17,449 bases of DNA from CAZIXN01 sp039180415 (GCA_039180415.1 JBCDDH010000075.1:1-17449), one strand, 5' to 3'; shown: positions 1 through 8,039, counted from the first letter of the stretch. The notes: a model not told the origin generated them from the letters alone. Translations and numbers: made by a program.

Positions 1-113
1 CGGGCTGAATAATCAGGCTCGGATTAGAGCCCGTTGAGATCAAGTCGGGTGAAGGAGGCTCGGGTGGCGGGTGGTAGCCAAAGCGGGCCACGTCATCCAC
101 GCCGGCCGTCAAG

Positions 114-129
114 CCGCATCACGATGCGG
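114..129 (-). terminator. Short hairpin just downstream of recQ
   Basis: CCGCATC (114-120) and GATGCGG (123-129) are perfect inverted repeats separated by two bases. As RNA this is a stem of about six pairs with a four-base loop. It begins six bases past the recQ stop on the minus strand. No T-tract follows, so it may be a weak terminator, an mRNA 3'-end stabiliser or chance. Confidence 0.3.
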
Positions 130-134
130 ACGTT

Positions 135-2027
135 TCACGCGTCCTGCTCGATCTGGGACCGCTCGGCTACGTCTCGATGTTCTTTAATGCGTTGGAGAAA
201 GTGCGGGCCGTAGCGCTCAAGCTTGGTGCGGCCGACCCCGGAGATGGCAAGGAACTGGTCGTCGGTGGCGGGCTGGTACGCGGCCATTTGACGCAAAGCG
301 GTGTCGCCGAAGACGACATATGGGGGCACACCTTGCTCGGCGGCGAGCTCCTTGCGGAGCGTGCGGAGGGTTTCGAACAGGTCGTGGTCGATCTGGGAAT
401 CGTCGACGCCGCCGGTTTTGTTGACGCCGCCCGCGCCGGACTTGACGAAGGCTCGGGCTTTCGTGGCGCGGCTGACGGGCATCTCGACGGTGACCTCGCC
501 GCGGAGCAGCGGCTTGCTCTGCGGCGTGAGCGAGACGGTGCGGTATTCGTCGGTGGTCTGCGCGAGGAAGTCTTGTTGGATGAGGTGTTCGGCGACAGCG
601 CGCCAGTGGCCGGTGGGCTGATCCTTGCCGATGCCGTGGACGGTGAGCTTGTCGTGCTCGCGGGCGGTGACGCGCTGGGAAGCCGAGCCCCGGAGGACGT
701 CGATGACGTGGGAGAGGCCGAAGCGTTGGCCGGTGCGGGCGACGGCGGACAGCAGCTTGCGGGCGTCGGTGGTGACGTCGGAAAGCTTGGGCGGGTTGAG
801 GCAGTTGTCGCAGTGTTGGCACTTACCTTCACGGGACGCATCGAGCGTTTCGCCGAAGTGCTCGAGGACGACCTGCGTGCGGCAGCCGGTGGCGTGGCAG
901 TAGCGGACCATCTCGTCTAGCTGCTGGGTCGCGTGCTGGCGTTCGCCTTCGTCCGGCTTCTGGTTGATGAAGAATTCGATCTTGCTGCGGTCGCCACCGG
1001 AATAGAAAAGGACGCAGCGGGCGGGCAACCCGTCACGGCCGGCGCGGCCGGTTTCCTGGTAGTAGCTTTCGAGGTTTTTGGGCAAATCGGCGTGAACGAC
1101 GAAGCGGACGTCGGGCTTGTCGACGCCCATGCCGAAGGCGATGGTGGCCACGACGACGCGGGTCTCGCCGTAGATGAACGCGTGCTGATTTTTTTCGCGT
1201 ACCTCCGCGGAGAGGCCGGCGTGATACGGCAGCGCGGCCACGCCGTTGGCTTGGAGCTTCTCGGCGAGTTGTTCGCATTTGGCGCGGGACTGGCAGTAAA
1301 CGATGCCTTCGTCGTCGGGGTTGGAACGCAGGTCGGCGAGGATCTGCTCGACGACCTGGTGCTTAGGACGGACGGCGTAGGTGAGGTTCTGCCGTTCGAA
1401 TCCGCCGCGATGGACGGCCGGCTCGCGCATGCCGAGCTGGCGAAGGATGTCGTCGGCGACGCGCGGGGTGGCGGTGGCGGTAAGCGCCATCACGGGGACA
1501 TCGGAGAAACGGCCGTCGGACACCGAGCGCAGGTCGCCGAGTTGCCGATACTCGGGGCGGAAATCGTGGCCCCACTCGCTGATGCAGTGGGCTTCGTCGA
1601 TGGCGAAGCGGGCGACGGGGACTTGCGCGAGCCAGCGCTGGCCCTGCGGGGTCATCAGGCGTTCGGGTGCGAGGTAGATCAGGTCCAGATCGCCTTTGAT
1701 GGCGGCTTGTTCGTGGGCGTAGGCCTCGTCGAGGTCGAGGGTCGAATTGATGAACGCGGCCCGGACGCCGTTGGCGCGGAGGGCTTCGACCTGGTTCTGC
1801 ATCAAAGCGATGAGCGGGGAGACGACGACCGTCACACCTTTTTGTCCCTGCGCGAGGAGCACGGCCGGGAGCTGGTAGCAGAGGGACTTGCCTCCGCCGG
1901 TGGGGAGGATCACAAAGACGTCCCGCCCGTCGAGGGCATCGCCGATGATCTGGGCCTGGATGGGGCGGAACGCGGCGTGGCCGAAGCGGTCCTTGAGCGT
2001 GTCGCGGAGAAGGGCTTCGTCGTGCAC
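135..2027 (-). CDS. recQ: ATP-dependent DNA helicase RecQ
   Basis: A 3'-5' superfamily 2 DNA helicase that unwinds recombination and replication intermediates in the cytoplasm. The 630-aa product has the full RecQ order. Walker A PTGGGKS is at residues 42-48, the DEAH box at 144-147, motif III TATAT at 183-187 and motif VI ETGRAGRDG at 325-333. The RecQ zinc site is C382 with C403, C406 and C409, followed by a winged-helix RQC region (about 415-515) and a C-terminal HRDC domain (about 546-620). A Gly/Lys-rich linker (about 528-541) precedes HRDC. The length is close to E. coli RecQ (about 610 aa). The start is GTG at 2025-2027; an in-frame TAA lies four codons upstream, so the frame cannot extend further. 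No clear Shine-Dalgarno is visible. It is transcribed divergently from the EIIA gene. All key catalytic residues are present. Confidence 0.96.
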   Translation of the reverse strand: MHDEALLRDTLKDRFGHAAFRPIQAQIIGDALDGRDVFVILPTGGGKSLCYQLPAVLLAQGQKGVTVVVSPLIALMQNQVEALRANGVRAAFINSTLDLDEAYAHEQAAIKGDLDLIYLAPERLMTPQGQRWLAQVPVARFAIDEAHCISEWGHDFRPEYRQLGDLRSVSDGRFSDVPVMALTATATPRVADDILRQLGMREPAVHRGGFERQNLTYAVRPKHQVVEQILADLRSNPDDEGIVYCQSRAKCEQLAEKLQANGVAALPYHAGLSAEVREKNQHAFIYGETRVVVATIAFGMGVDKPDVRFVVHADLPKNLESYYQETGRAGRDGLPARCVLFYSGGDRSKIEFFINQKPDEGERQHATQQLDEMVRYCHATGCRTQVVLEHFGETLDASREGKCQHCDNCLNPPKLSDVTTDARKLLSAVARTGQRFGLSHVIDVLRGSASQRVTAREHDKLTVHGIGKDQPTGHWRAVAEHLIQQDFLAQTTDEYRTVSLTPQSKPLLRGEVTVEMPVSRATKARAFVKSGAGGVNKTGGVDDSQIDHDLFETLRTLRKELAAEQGVPPYVVFGDTALRQMAAYQPATDDQFLAISGVGRTKLERYGPHFLQRIKEHRDVAERSQIEQDA

Positions 2028-2171
2028 CTTGGGAGCTTATCCGAGGGGCGTGGGAGGTTTTATTGGCGTGAGTTTGCCGGGATTCGGCGGGGTCGTATAG
2101 GCTTGACGGTTGGAGCGCGTCGTGAGTTGCCGACGCCCACCCACCCACTCCGAAACCCCGAGCCGCCGCAT

Positions 2172-2639
2172 ATGCGCTTGACCGACATTCTTCAGCCCGA
2201 CTGCATCCGCGTGCCGCTCACGCCCACGGACAAGCAGGGGGCGATCTTCGAACTCGCGGACCTGCTGGTCGAAAAGACCGGCGTGGAAGACGCCGACGAA
2301 CTCAAGGCCGCGATCTGGAAACGCGAAACCACACGGACCACCGGGATCGGCGGCGGCATTGCCGTGCCCCACGGCAAGACCGATGGCGTGGACCGGCTCC
2401 GCATGGCGATCGGACGCAACGCCGAGCCGATCGACTTCGGCAGCATCGACCGCAAGCCCGTGGAACTGATCATCCTGCTCGCTTCGCCGATCGACCAGAC
2501 CGGGCCGCACATCACCGCCCTTTCGAAGATCAGTCAGATGCTGATCGACGTCGTGGTGCGAGAACAGATGAAAAAGTGCGTGACCGGCGACGACATGTAC
2601 GCGCTCATCGAAGAATTAGAGAGTCGAGCGGCGGTGTAA
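2172..2639 (+). CDS. PTS EIIA type-2 domain protein (PtsN/EIIA-Ntr or fructose type)
   Basis: A stand-alone phosphocarrier of the PTS EIIA type-2 fold, 155 aa. The signature GIAVPHGK is at residues 62-69, and H67 is the expected phosphorylated histidine; a second histidine (H113) lies in the region conserved in the family. The reading frame is open far upstream, antisense to recQ. The ATG at 2172 is chosen because MRLTDILQPDCI is the usual family N-terminus (strand followed by LxD-I-L) and gives the normal length of 150-160 aa. There is no strong Shine-Dalgarno. No EI, HPr, EIIB or EIIC gene is nearby. That favours a regulatory PtsN-like role over sugar transport, although a fructose EIIA or DksA-type regulatory EIIA cannot be excluded from this window. 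Confidence 0.88.
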   Translation: MRLTDILQPDCIRVPLTPTDKQGAIFELADLLVEKTGVEDADELKAAIWKRETTRTTGIGGGIAVPHGKTDGVDRLRMAIGRNAEPIDFGSIDRKPVELIILLASPIDQTGPHITALSKISQMLIDVVVREQMKKCVTGDDMYALIEELESRAAV

Positions 2640-2695
2640 ATGCGACGCGGCCTGGCCGACGAGATATCTTGAACGGTTAAAGGCGCATACCAACG

Positions 2696-2728
2696 GGCCG
2701 AGCGACCGAACACGGAAACCGCTCGGCC
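2696..2728. terminator. 9-bp perfect stem-loop between EIIA gene and small membrane protein
   Basis: GGCCGAGCG (2696-2704) and CGCTCGGCC (2720-2728) are perfect inverted repeats with a 15-base loop. It lies 56 bases after the EIIA stop and 64 bases before the next ATG. No T-run follows, so a Rho-independent terminator is not proven; it could also be a protein-binding dyad. Confidence 0.4.
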
Positions 2729-2792
2729 TATGGTTGGGCCATGGGAACCGGCCTGCGGTCTTTGAGCGGAGTCAACACAGGAGAGTCGCACG

Positions 2793-3230
2793 ATGAATCA
2801 GTCAACGTTGTCCCCGCAGGCGCGGGAGGCTTTGACCAAGGCGGGTTGGGCTTGGTTCAGTTTCGTAGCGGGCATCGTGTCCATGTTGTTGATCGCGTGG
2901 CTCGTGGCGGACGGCGGCGAGTTGCGGGGCGGATTGGTGTTTGGGCTGGCGACCCTGTGGACGTTGATCGCGGTGCCGGCGGCGCTGATGCTGAAGGGGC
3001 AAGTGGTCAAGGCGGCGTGGTCGTCGCGCCCGGCAGACCCCGAGGCTTACCTGCGGAGCCTGGTGGTCGTGTGGGCGGCCATCGAGGTCGGGGCGGTGCT
3101 GGCGTTGATCGGGTGTTTGTTGGCCGGCGCGTTGATGCCGGGCGGGCTGCTGGCGGGCGTGCTGTTAGCGATGCTGTTTGTGCTCCGCCCGGCAGAAGAT
3201 GCGCTGGGCAGCGGGCTGAAGACGGGATGA
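2793..3230 (+). CDS. Small four-helix integral membrane protein, function unknown
   Basis: A 145-aa hydrophobic protein that I do not recognise as a named family. Hydrophobic segments are near residues 18-38, 46-67, 89-111 and 113-132, giving a predicted four-TM inner-membrane protein with both termini on the same side. A short polar loop (about 68-87) contains SSRPADPEAY. No cofactor-binding cysteines or histidines are evident. The start ATG at 2793 is preceded by a good Shine-Dalgarno (AGGAG, about 10 bases upstream), and the codon pattern is coding-like throughout. It lies alone between an upstream hairpin and a downstream hairpin, so it is probably monocistronic. Its position before the ACIII operon may be coincidental. 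Confidence 0.75.
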   Translation: MNQSTLSPQAREALTKAGWAWFSFVAGIVSMLLIAWLVADGGELRGGLVFGLATLWTLIAVPAALMLKGQVVKAAWSSRPADPEAYLRSLVVVWAAIEVGAVLALIGCLLAGALMPGGLLAGVLLAMLFVLRPAEDALGSGLKTG

Positions 3231-3310
3231 AACCGATGCCCGCGTTGCGCCCCCACGCCAAGCATTTGCGACTGGCTCGCATCAACATTCCACAATCCTC
3301 TTCGGCGAAC

Positions 3311-3330
3311 AAGCGACCACGGAGTCGCTT
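3311..3330 (+). terminator. Candidate terminator hairpin upstream of act operon
   Basis: AAGCGAC (3311-3317) and GTCGCTT (3324-3330) form a 7-bp stem with a 6-base loop, followed by TGTTT. With one bulge the pairing extends to ACA/TGT. It would separate the small membrane protein gene from the act operon. The T-run is short, so confidence is moderate. Confidence 0.4.
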
Positions 3331-3497
3331 TGTTTCCCGCCGCACATTGCTTTATGCTCCGCTGGCCGAATAAGGGCCGCGCGGATTTTTCCGAGTTCTG
3401 CGAGCATCAAAGGATTTGACCCCAAGCCACCGACGATGAAACTAACCACGGACGACCTCGGACCCGCGTAACGCGTGCCGCCTTCCACCAGCCCGCC
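3331..3497 (+). promoter_or_regulatory. Presumed act operon promoter region
   Basis: This gap must hold the promoter of the ACIII operon. The best -35-like hexamer is TTGACC at 3416-3421, but no convincing -10 follows at the right spacing. TTGCTT (3347-3352) with AATAAG (3369-3374) is another weak pair. I cannot choose between them by eye. No open reading frame with coding character is seen here. Confidence 0.3.
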
Positions 3498-4304
3498 ATG
3501 ACCCCAAACGCACCCCCACCCGGCGACCCACCGCGGCCCAGCCCTATCTCCCGGAACGTCGAGAAGTTCATCTTTCCCCGCTGGGCCAACTACATTCTGC
3601 CGCTGCTCGTGTTGGGCGCGATCGGCGGCGGCATGTACGCCCCCGCGGCGGTGTATCTCGGCCTCAACCCCGACAATCTCAACCTCAACTACCGGCCTCA
3701 GCAACCCATCCCGTACAGCCACGCCACGCACGTGGGCCAGCTGGGCATGGACTGCACCTTCTGCCACACCACGGTCAATCACGCCGCGTTCGCCGCGATC
3801 CCGCCCAGCCAGACCTGCGTCGCCTGCCACGGCAACGAGCCCGGCGCCAGCTTCGCGATCAAGCCCAACTCCGCCAAGCTCGCGCCGCTCTACGAATCGA
3901 TCGCCACCGGCGATCCGATCGAGTGGATCAAAGTCCACGACATCGCCGATTATGCCTATTTCAACCACGCCGCGCACACGACCAAGGGTGTCGGGTGCGT
4001 GACCTGCCACGGCCGGGTCGATCAAATGGGCGAGGAAGGCGTGTACCAGGTGCAGAACCTCTCGATGAGCTGGTGCATCGAATGCCACCGCCAACCCGAG
4101 AAGTACCTGCGACCGGCCGACGAAGTGACCAACATGACCTGGTCGCCGTTCGACGAGCCGGAAGTTCAGCAAGCCGTCGCGGCCGGCGAAATCGCCGAGG
4201 GCGACGAGCAAGCCGCGCAGCTTTACATCGGCGAGAAGATCAAAGCCCACATGCAGATCAACAATAAGTACTACATGCAGGCGTGCTCGACCTGCCACCG
4301 GTGA
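3498..4304 (+). CDS. actA: ACIII subunit ActA, pentaheme c-type cytochrome
   Basis: The multiheme electron-transfer subunit of alternative complex III (quinol:electron acceptor oxidoreductase). The 268-aa protein has a Pro-rich cytoplasmic N-terminus, one uncleaved membrane anchor (about 31-53) and a periplasmic domain. Five CXXCH haem c sites are seen at C86-H90, C107-H111, C167-H171, C193-H197 and C263-H267, the number expected for ActA. Extra histidines in the contexts YSHATH, FNHAAH and VNHAAF are likely distal haem ligands. The last haem motif ends one residue before the stop, which is usual in this family. The start ATG at 3498 has no Shine-Dalgarno. It is the first gene of the act operon; actB follows after 65 bases. 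It is expected to wire electrons from the ActB clusters towards ActE or the terminal acceptor. Confidence 0.95.
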   Translation: MTPNAPPPGDPPRPSPISRNVEKFIFPRWANYILPLLVLGAIGGGMYAPAAVYLGLNPDNLNLNYRPQQPIPYSHATHVGQLGMDCTFCHTTVNHAAFAAIPPSQTCVACHGNEPGASFAIKPNSAKLAPLYESIATGDPIEWIKVHDIADYAYFNHAAHTTKGVGCVTCHGRVDQMGEEGVYQVQNLSMSWCIECHRQPEKYLRPADEVTNMTWSPFDEPEVQQAVAAGEIAEGDEQAAQLYIGEKIKAHMQINNKYYMQACSTCHR

Positions 4305-4313
4305 CTGTGAACT

Positions 4314-4341
4314 TCGGATTAGCGGTTTGGGATTTCGTGTT
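4314..4341 (+). repeat. Degenerate period-7 element (GGGATTT-like) in actA-actB gap
   Basis: Four consecutive heptamers, TCGGATT, AGCGGTT, TGGGATT and TCGTGTT, share a (G)G-x-TT core at period 7. They are followed by the palindrome GTTTCGAAAC (4339-4348). The motif matches, in the opposite orientation, the clearer array at 8005-8039. Confidence 0.45.
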
Positions 4342-4369
4342 TCGAAACGCCCGGCACCCGACCGAGTGA

Positions 4370-7300
4370 ATGCGACCAAGGAAGCCGACTGACGTGTCCA
4401 CCCGCCCTCCCCAATCCTCGATCTCCTCTCAAAGCGGCTCGGCCTATTGGCGCTCGCTCAACGAGTACGCCGGCTCGCCCGAAGCCCGCGCGGCGCTGAC
4501 CAGAGAGTTCCCCAGCTACGACCCCGACGAGCTGCTCGCGATGGGGCGCCGGAAGTTCATGCAACTCGCCGGCGCGTCGATGGCGCTCGCGGGCCTGACG
4601 CTCACCGGCTGCCGACGCTGGCCTAAAGAGCAAGTCCTCCCTTACAACGCCCGGCCCGACGGCACGATGCCCGGCGTGCCCGAGACGTTCGCCTCGATGG
4701 TCCAGCGCGGCGGGTACGCCCGCGGAACCTTCGTCACCAGCTTCGACGGCCGGCCGATCAAAGTGGACGGCAACCCCCTTGACCCGACCGTCGGCGACCC
4801 CGAGACCGCCCGCATCCTGGCGGAAACCGCCAAGTCGGGCGACGTCCACGCGCAAAACAAGCTCAACGCCTTCGTCGGCGTCGCCGACGCCCGCGCGCAG
4901 GCGATGACGCTGGAGATGTACGACCCGGACCGCTCACGCTCGGTCATGACCATCCCAGCCGTGACCCGTGATCCCGAAGGCGATCTCACGAAGGTGCAGC
5001 CCGAGTTTTCGAGTTGGGACGACTTCGTCGCGGCAGGCGTGTTCCAAGCAAACGTCGCAGTGCTCGCTGAGCCGATGTCGGGCTTGGCGGCGGCAACCGC
5101 AAAGGTGCTGTTTGGCGAGAAATTCGGCCACGATCATTGGCACACTTGGTCGCCGCTCAACCGCGACTGCGAGATCGAAGGCAGCAAGCTCGCGTTCGGC
5201 CGAGCGCTGCGGGCTCAATACGACGTGAGCAAAGCGAAGGTCATCGCCGCGTTCGACTGCGATTTCCTCCACGAGCACCCCAGCGCGATCGCCAACGCGC
5301 GGGGTTGGGCGAAGAACCGCAAGTCCGCCGACAACGCGGACCCGACGATGAACCGGATGTACGCCGCGGGCGTCGCGTTTACCCCGACGCTCGCCTCGGC
5401 CGACGAACACGTGCAGGTCCGCCCGAGCAAGATCGCCGTGATGCTCGACCACCTCGCAAACAAGCTTGGCGTGCCCGGCGTGTCGTCCGCGAGCGACCTT
5501 AACGGCCAAACGCTCTTCATCGAGAAACTCGCGAAGGACCTCAAATCCGCCAAGGGCGAATCCATCGTTGTCGCCGGGGCGAGCCAACCCGCCGAGGTCC
5601 ACGCCCTGGTCTGGGCGATCAACGACTACCTGGGCAACCTCGGCTCGACCATCATCACCACCGAAGACCCGGCCGGCGGCGCGTTACAAACCGAGTCGAT
5701 CGCCGCACTCGCCGAGAAGCTCCACGCCGGGGAGGTCGACACGCTGCTCGTGCTTGGCGGCAACCCGGTTTACGACGCACCGGCCGCGCTGAACTTCGCC
5801 GACGCGATCCGAAAAGCCAAGACCGTCGTTCGCCTGGGCCTGTACTTCGACGAGACCTCCGCCGCGGCCGACTGGCACCTGCCCGAAGCCCACCCGCTCG
5901 AGAGCTGGGGCGACGGCCAGGCCTGGAACGGCACGCTGCTCTTGCAACAGCCGCTGATCGAGCCGATGTTCGGCGGCAAATCCGCGATCGAAGTCGTCGC
6001 ACTGGCGACCGGCGATGCCAAGACCACCGGCTTCGATTTGGTGCGTCGAAGCTGGTCATCGATCGTGGGCACGATCGCCACCGGCCAACTCGTCGCCACC
6101 TCACGCGCCGACGGTGAGACCGGCATCTTCGATGGCCCGCTCACCGGCCTCGAAGCCGAAAAAACCTGGCGGAAGTTCGTCCACGACGGGATGCACGCAG
6201 GGTCCCATCTGCCCAAGGTCTCCGCCAAGCCGGCCCCCGCCAAGCCCGCGTCCGGCTCGATCCACGCCGCGGACGCCGAGAGCTTCGAAGCCGTCTTCGT
6301 ACCCGGCCCCGCGTACGACGGCCGACACGCCAACAACGGCTGGCTCCAGGAACTGCCGCAGCCTTTCACCAAGGTCTGCTGGGACACGCCCGCCCACCTG
6401 GCCGTCGCCGACTGCAAAACGATGGGCCTACAGAACGGCGACCATGTCGCGGTCACCGTGGCCGCCGGAGGCGACGCCGCCGACGTCCGCGTCGAGTTGC
6501 CCGTTTATGTCAACCCGGGCCAGGCCCCCGGCACCGTGGTCCTGCCGCTGGGCGGCGGCCGCCCGGTCACCGGCAACGTCGGCACCGGCGTCGGGCACGA
6601 CGTCTACCCGCTGCGTCTGCACGGCGAAGCCTCGGCGATCGTCAAGATCGACAAAGTTCGCGGCTACACCGAGCTCGCCACCACCACCGACCACCACCTG
6701 ATCGACCCCGAGCGGTTGGACACCGGCGGCACCGGGGCGGTCGAGAACTGGGCGCTTCAGAAACGGGCCGGCAAATTCGGCAAAGAAGGCTACATCATTA
6801 AGGAAGCCACGCTCGCCGAATACATCCAAAACCGGAATTTCGCCAACGACGACGCCCACTTGGATGTGCGCCTCCAGCTCTTCCAGACCCCCAGCGTCAC
6901 CAACCCCGGCGACCCCGATTTCGTTCAGCCCAACCCCGACGGCCCGGACGCGTTCAACGTCCCGCACGCCTGGGGTATGGCCGTGGACCTGGCTTCGTGC
7001 ATCGGCTGCAACGCCTGCGTCGTGGCCTGCACCGCGGAGAACAACATCCCCGTCGTCGGCAAAGACCAAGTACTCAAGTCGCGCGAGATGCATTGGCTGC
7101 GAGTCGACCACTACCTCAAGGGCGACCCCGAGGCCACGAGCAGCGATGAGCTTTACGCCGTGCAAATGCCCGTGTCGTGCGTGCACTGTGAGAACGCGCC
7201 CTGCGAACAAGTCTGCCCCGTTGCGGCCACCGTGCACGACACCGAGGGCCTAAACACCATGGTGTACAACCGCTGCATCGGCACGCGGTACTGCGCCAAC

Positions 7301-7954
7301 AACTGCCCGTACAAGGTCCGGCGGTTCAACTACTTCGACTATCACTCGAAGCTCGACTCGGACTTCTTCCGTTCCAAAAACGTCGGCGTCGAGGTGCAGA
7401 ACAAGCCCTGGCTCGCGTTCCCCGACATGCAGCAGGGCGACGTGATCGATCAGGTCCGCCGGATGATGTTCAACCCCGACGTCACGGTCCGCATGCGCGG
7501 GGTGATGGAAAAATGCACCTACTGCACCCAGCGCATCACCCGCACCAAGATCGTTGCCAAGGCCGACTGGGCCCGCCGCAAAACGCTCGCCGAACAAGCG
7601 GGCAAGCCCATGGCCGAGCACCCCACCGACGAGGACCGGCTCCTGCAAGACGGCGAAATCCGGACCGCTTGCCAGACCGCCTGCCCGACCGACTGCATCA
7701 GCTTCGGCAACCTCAACGATCCGGCTGCTCGCGTCTCTATCGAACAGCAACGCAACCCGCGCAGCTACCGGCTGCTCGAAGAGCTCAACCACCGCGCCCG
7801 CACCGAATACCTCGCCAAGCTGACCAACCCGGTCAAGCCGCGGAAAGCGAAAAAGGACGGCGCTTACGGCGACGACGAGCCCAAGCACAAAGCCGACGAC
7901 CACGGCGACGAACACCACCACGACGAACACGCGGAACCCGCCGCCCACGGATGA
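4370..7954 (+). CDS. actB: ACIII subunit ActB, fused molybdopterin-oxidoreductase-like and Fe-S domains
   Basis: The large periplasmic Fe-S subunit of ACIII, 1194 aa. A Tat-type signal (GRRKFM at 59-64, then a hydrophobic run ending in LTGC, 78-81) directs folded export; C81 could be lipidated. Residues of about 90-800 are a molybdopterin-oxidoreductase-like domain, which in ACIII is known to lack the Mo cofactor. The C-terminal ferredoxin domain carries four cysteine sets: C877/C880/C883/C887, C937/C940/C945/C949, C969/C975/C979 (CIGTRYC, one cysteine fewer) and C1049/C1052/C1101/C1105, with C1109 nearby. This fits three [4Fe-4S] clusters plus a [3Fe-4S]-type site. The protein ends in an unusual His/Asp-rich tail (1172-1194). 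The alternative start GTG 4394 has AAGGAAG nine bases upstream and may be the true one, removing eight residues. The family-typical YWRSLNEYAGSPE is kept with either start. Confidence 0.95.
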   Translation: MRPRKPTDVSTRPPQSSISSQSGSAYWRSLNEYAGSPEARAALTREFPSYDPDELLAMGRRKFMQLAGASMALAGLTLTGCRRWPKEQVLPYNARPDGTMPGVPETFASMVQRGGYARGTFVTSFDGRPIKVDGNPLDPTVGDPETARILAETAKSGDVHAQNKLNAFVGVADARAQAMTLEMYDPDRSRSVMTIPAVTRDPEGDLTKVQPEFSSWDDFVAAGVFQANVAVLAEPMSGLAAATAKVLFGEKFGHDHWHTWSPLNRDCEIEGSKLAFGRALRAQYDVSKAKVIAAFDCDFLHEHPSAIANARGWAKNRKSADNADPTMNRMYAAGVAFTPTLASADEHVQVRPSKIAVMLDHLANKLGVPGVSSASDLNGQTLFIEKLAKDLKSAKGESIVVAGASQPAEVHALVWAINDYLGNLGSTIITTEDPAGGALQTESIAALAEKLHAGEVDTLLVLGGNPVYDAPAALNFADAIRKAKTVVRLGLYFDETSAAADWHLPEAHPLESWGDGQAWNGTLLLQQPLIEPMFGGKSAIEVVALATGDAKTTGFDLVRRSWSSIVGTIATGQLVATSRADGETGIFDGPLTGLEAEKTWRKFVHDGMHAGSHLPKVSAKPAPAKPASGSIHAADAESFEAVFVPGPAYDGRHANNGWLQELPQPFTKVCWDTPAHLAVADCKTMGLQNGDHVAVTVAAGGDAADVRVELPVYVNPGQAPGTVVLPLGGGRPVTGNVGTGVGHDVYPLRLHGEASAIVKIDKVRGYTELATTTDHHLIDPERLDTGGTGAVENWALQKRAGKFGKEGYIIKEATLAEYIQNRNFANDDAHLDVRLQLFQTPSVTNPGDPDFVQPNPDGPDAFNVPHAWGMAVDLASCIGCNACVVACTAENNIPVVGKDQVLKSREMHWLRVDHYLKGDPEATSSDELYAVQMPVSCVHCENAPCEQVCPVAATVHDTEGLNTMVYNRCIGTRYCANNCPYKVRRFNYFDYHSKLDSDFFRSKNVGVEVQNKPWLAFPDMQQGDVIDQVRRMMFNPDVTVRMRGVMEKCTYCTQRITRTKIVAKADWARRKTLAEQAGKPMAEHPTDEDRLLQDGEIRTACQTACPTDCISFGNLNDPAARVSIEQQRNPRSYRLLEELNHRARTEYLAKLTNPVKPRKAKKDGAYGDDEPKHKADDHGDEHHHDEHAEPAAHG

Positions 7955-7981
7955 ACCGGCTGTGACCACGATTTTGATTGA

Positions 7982-8010
7982 GGATTTGACGCGCCCCGCG
8001 ACGTAAATCC
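7982..8010 (+). other. Intercistronic stem-loop between actB and actC
   Basis: GGATTT (7982-7987) pairs with AAATCC (8005-8010), and between them CGCG-CCC-CGCG forms a tight inner hairpin. The structure lies within the 94-base gap between the actB stop and the actC ATG. No T-run follows, so it is more likely a processing or stability element than a terminator. Confidence 0.45.
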
Positions 8011-8039
8011 GAAATCCCAGATCCCCAATCCAAAATCCC
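8005..8039 (-). repeat. Five tandem heptamers, consensus AAATCCC (GGGATTT on minus strand)
   Basis: Exact period-7 units are AAATCCG, AAATCCC, AGATCCC, CAATCCA and AAATCCC, filling 35 bases of the actB-actC gap. The minus strand is G-rich with several GG/GGG runs. A looser, oppositely oriented copy of the same motif is seen at about 7970-7987 (GATTTT, ATTGAGG, GGATTT), and another lies upstream of actB. Confidence 0.7.

Noticed and set aside
933..2171. Upstream extension of the EIIA reading frame through the recQ region
   Set aside because: This part is antisense to recQ; the EIIA family N-terminus begins at the ATG 2172 and the total length then fits.
2741..3373. A 210-codon frame overlapping the small membrane protein
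   Set aside because: It is a Gly/Arg/Val-rich out-of-frame shadow; the 2793-3230 frame has a Shine-Dalgarno and clear TM helices.
3282..4379. A 365-codon open frame antisense to actA
   Set aside because: It overlaps the five-haem cytochrome gene completely and shows only antisense-type composition.
8005..8039. CRISPR-like or coding interpretation of the heptamer array
   Set aside because: Units are 7 bases, contiguous and without spacers; no cas genes are present and no coding frame spans the gap.
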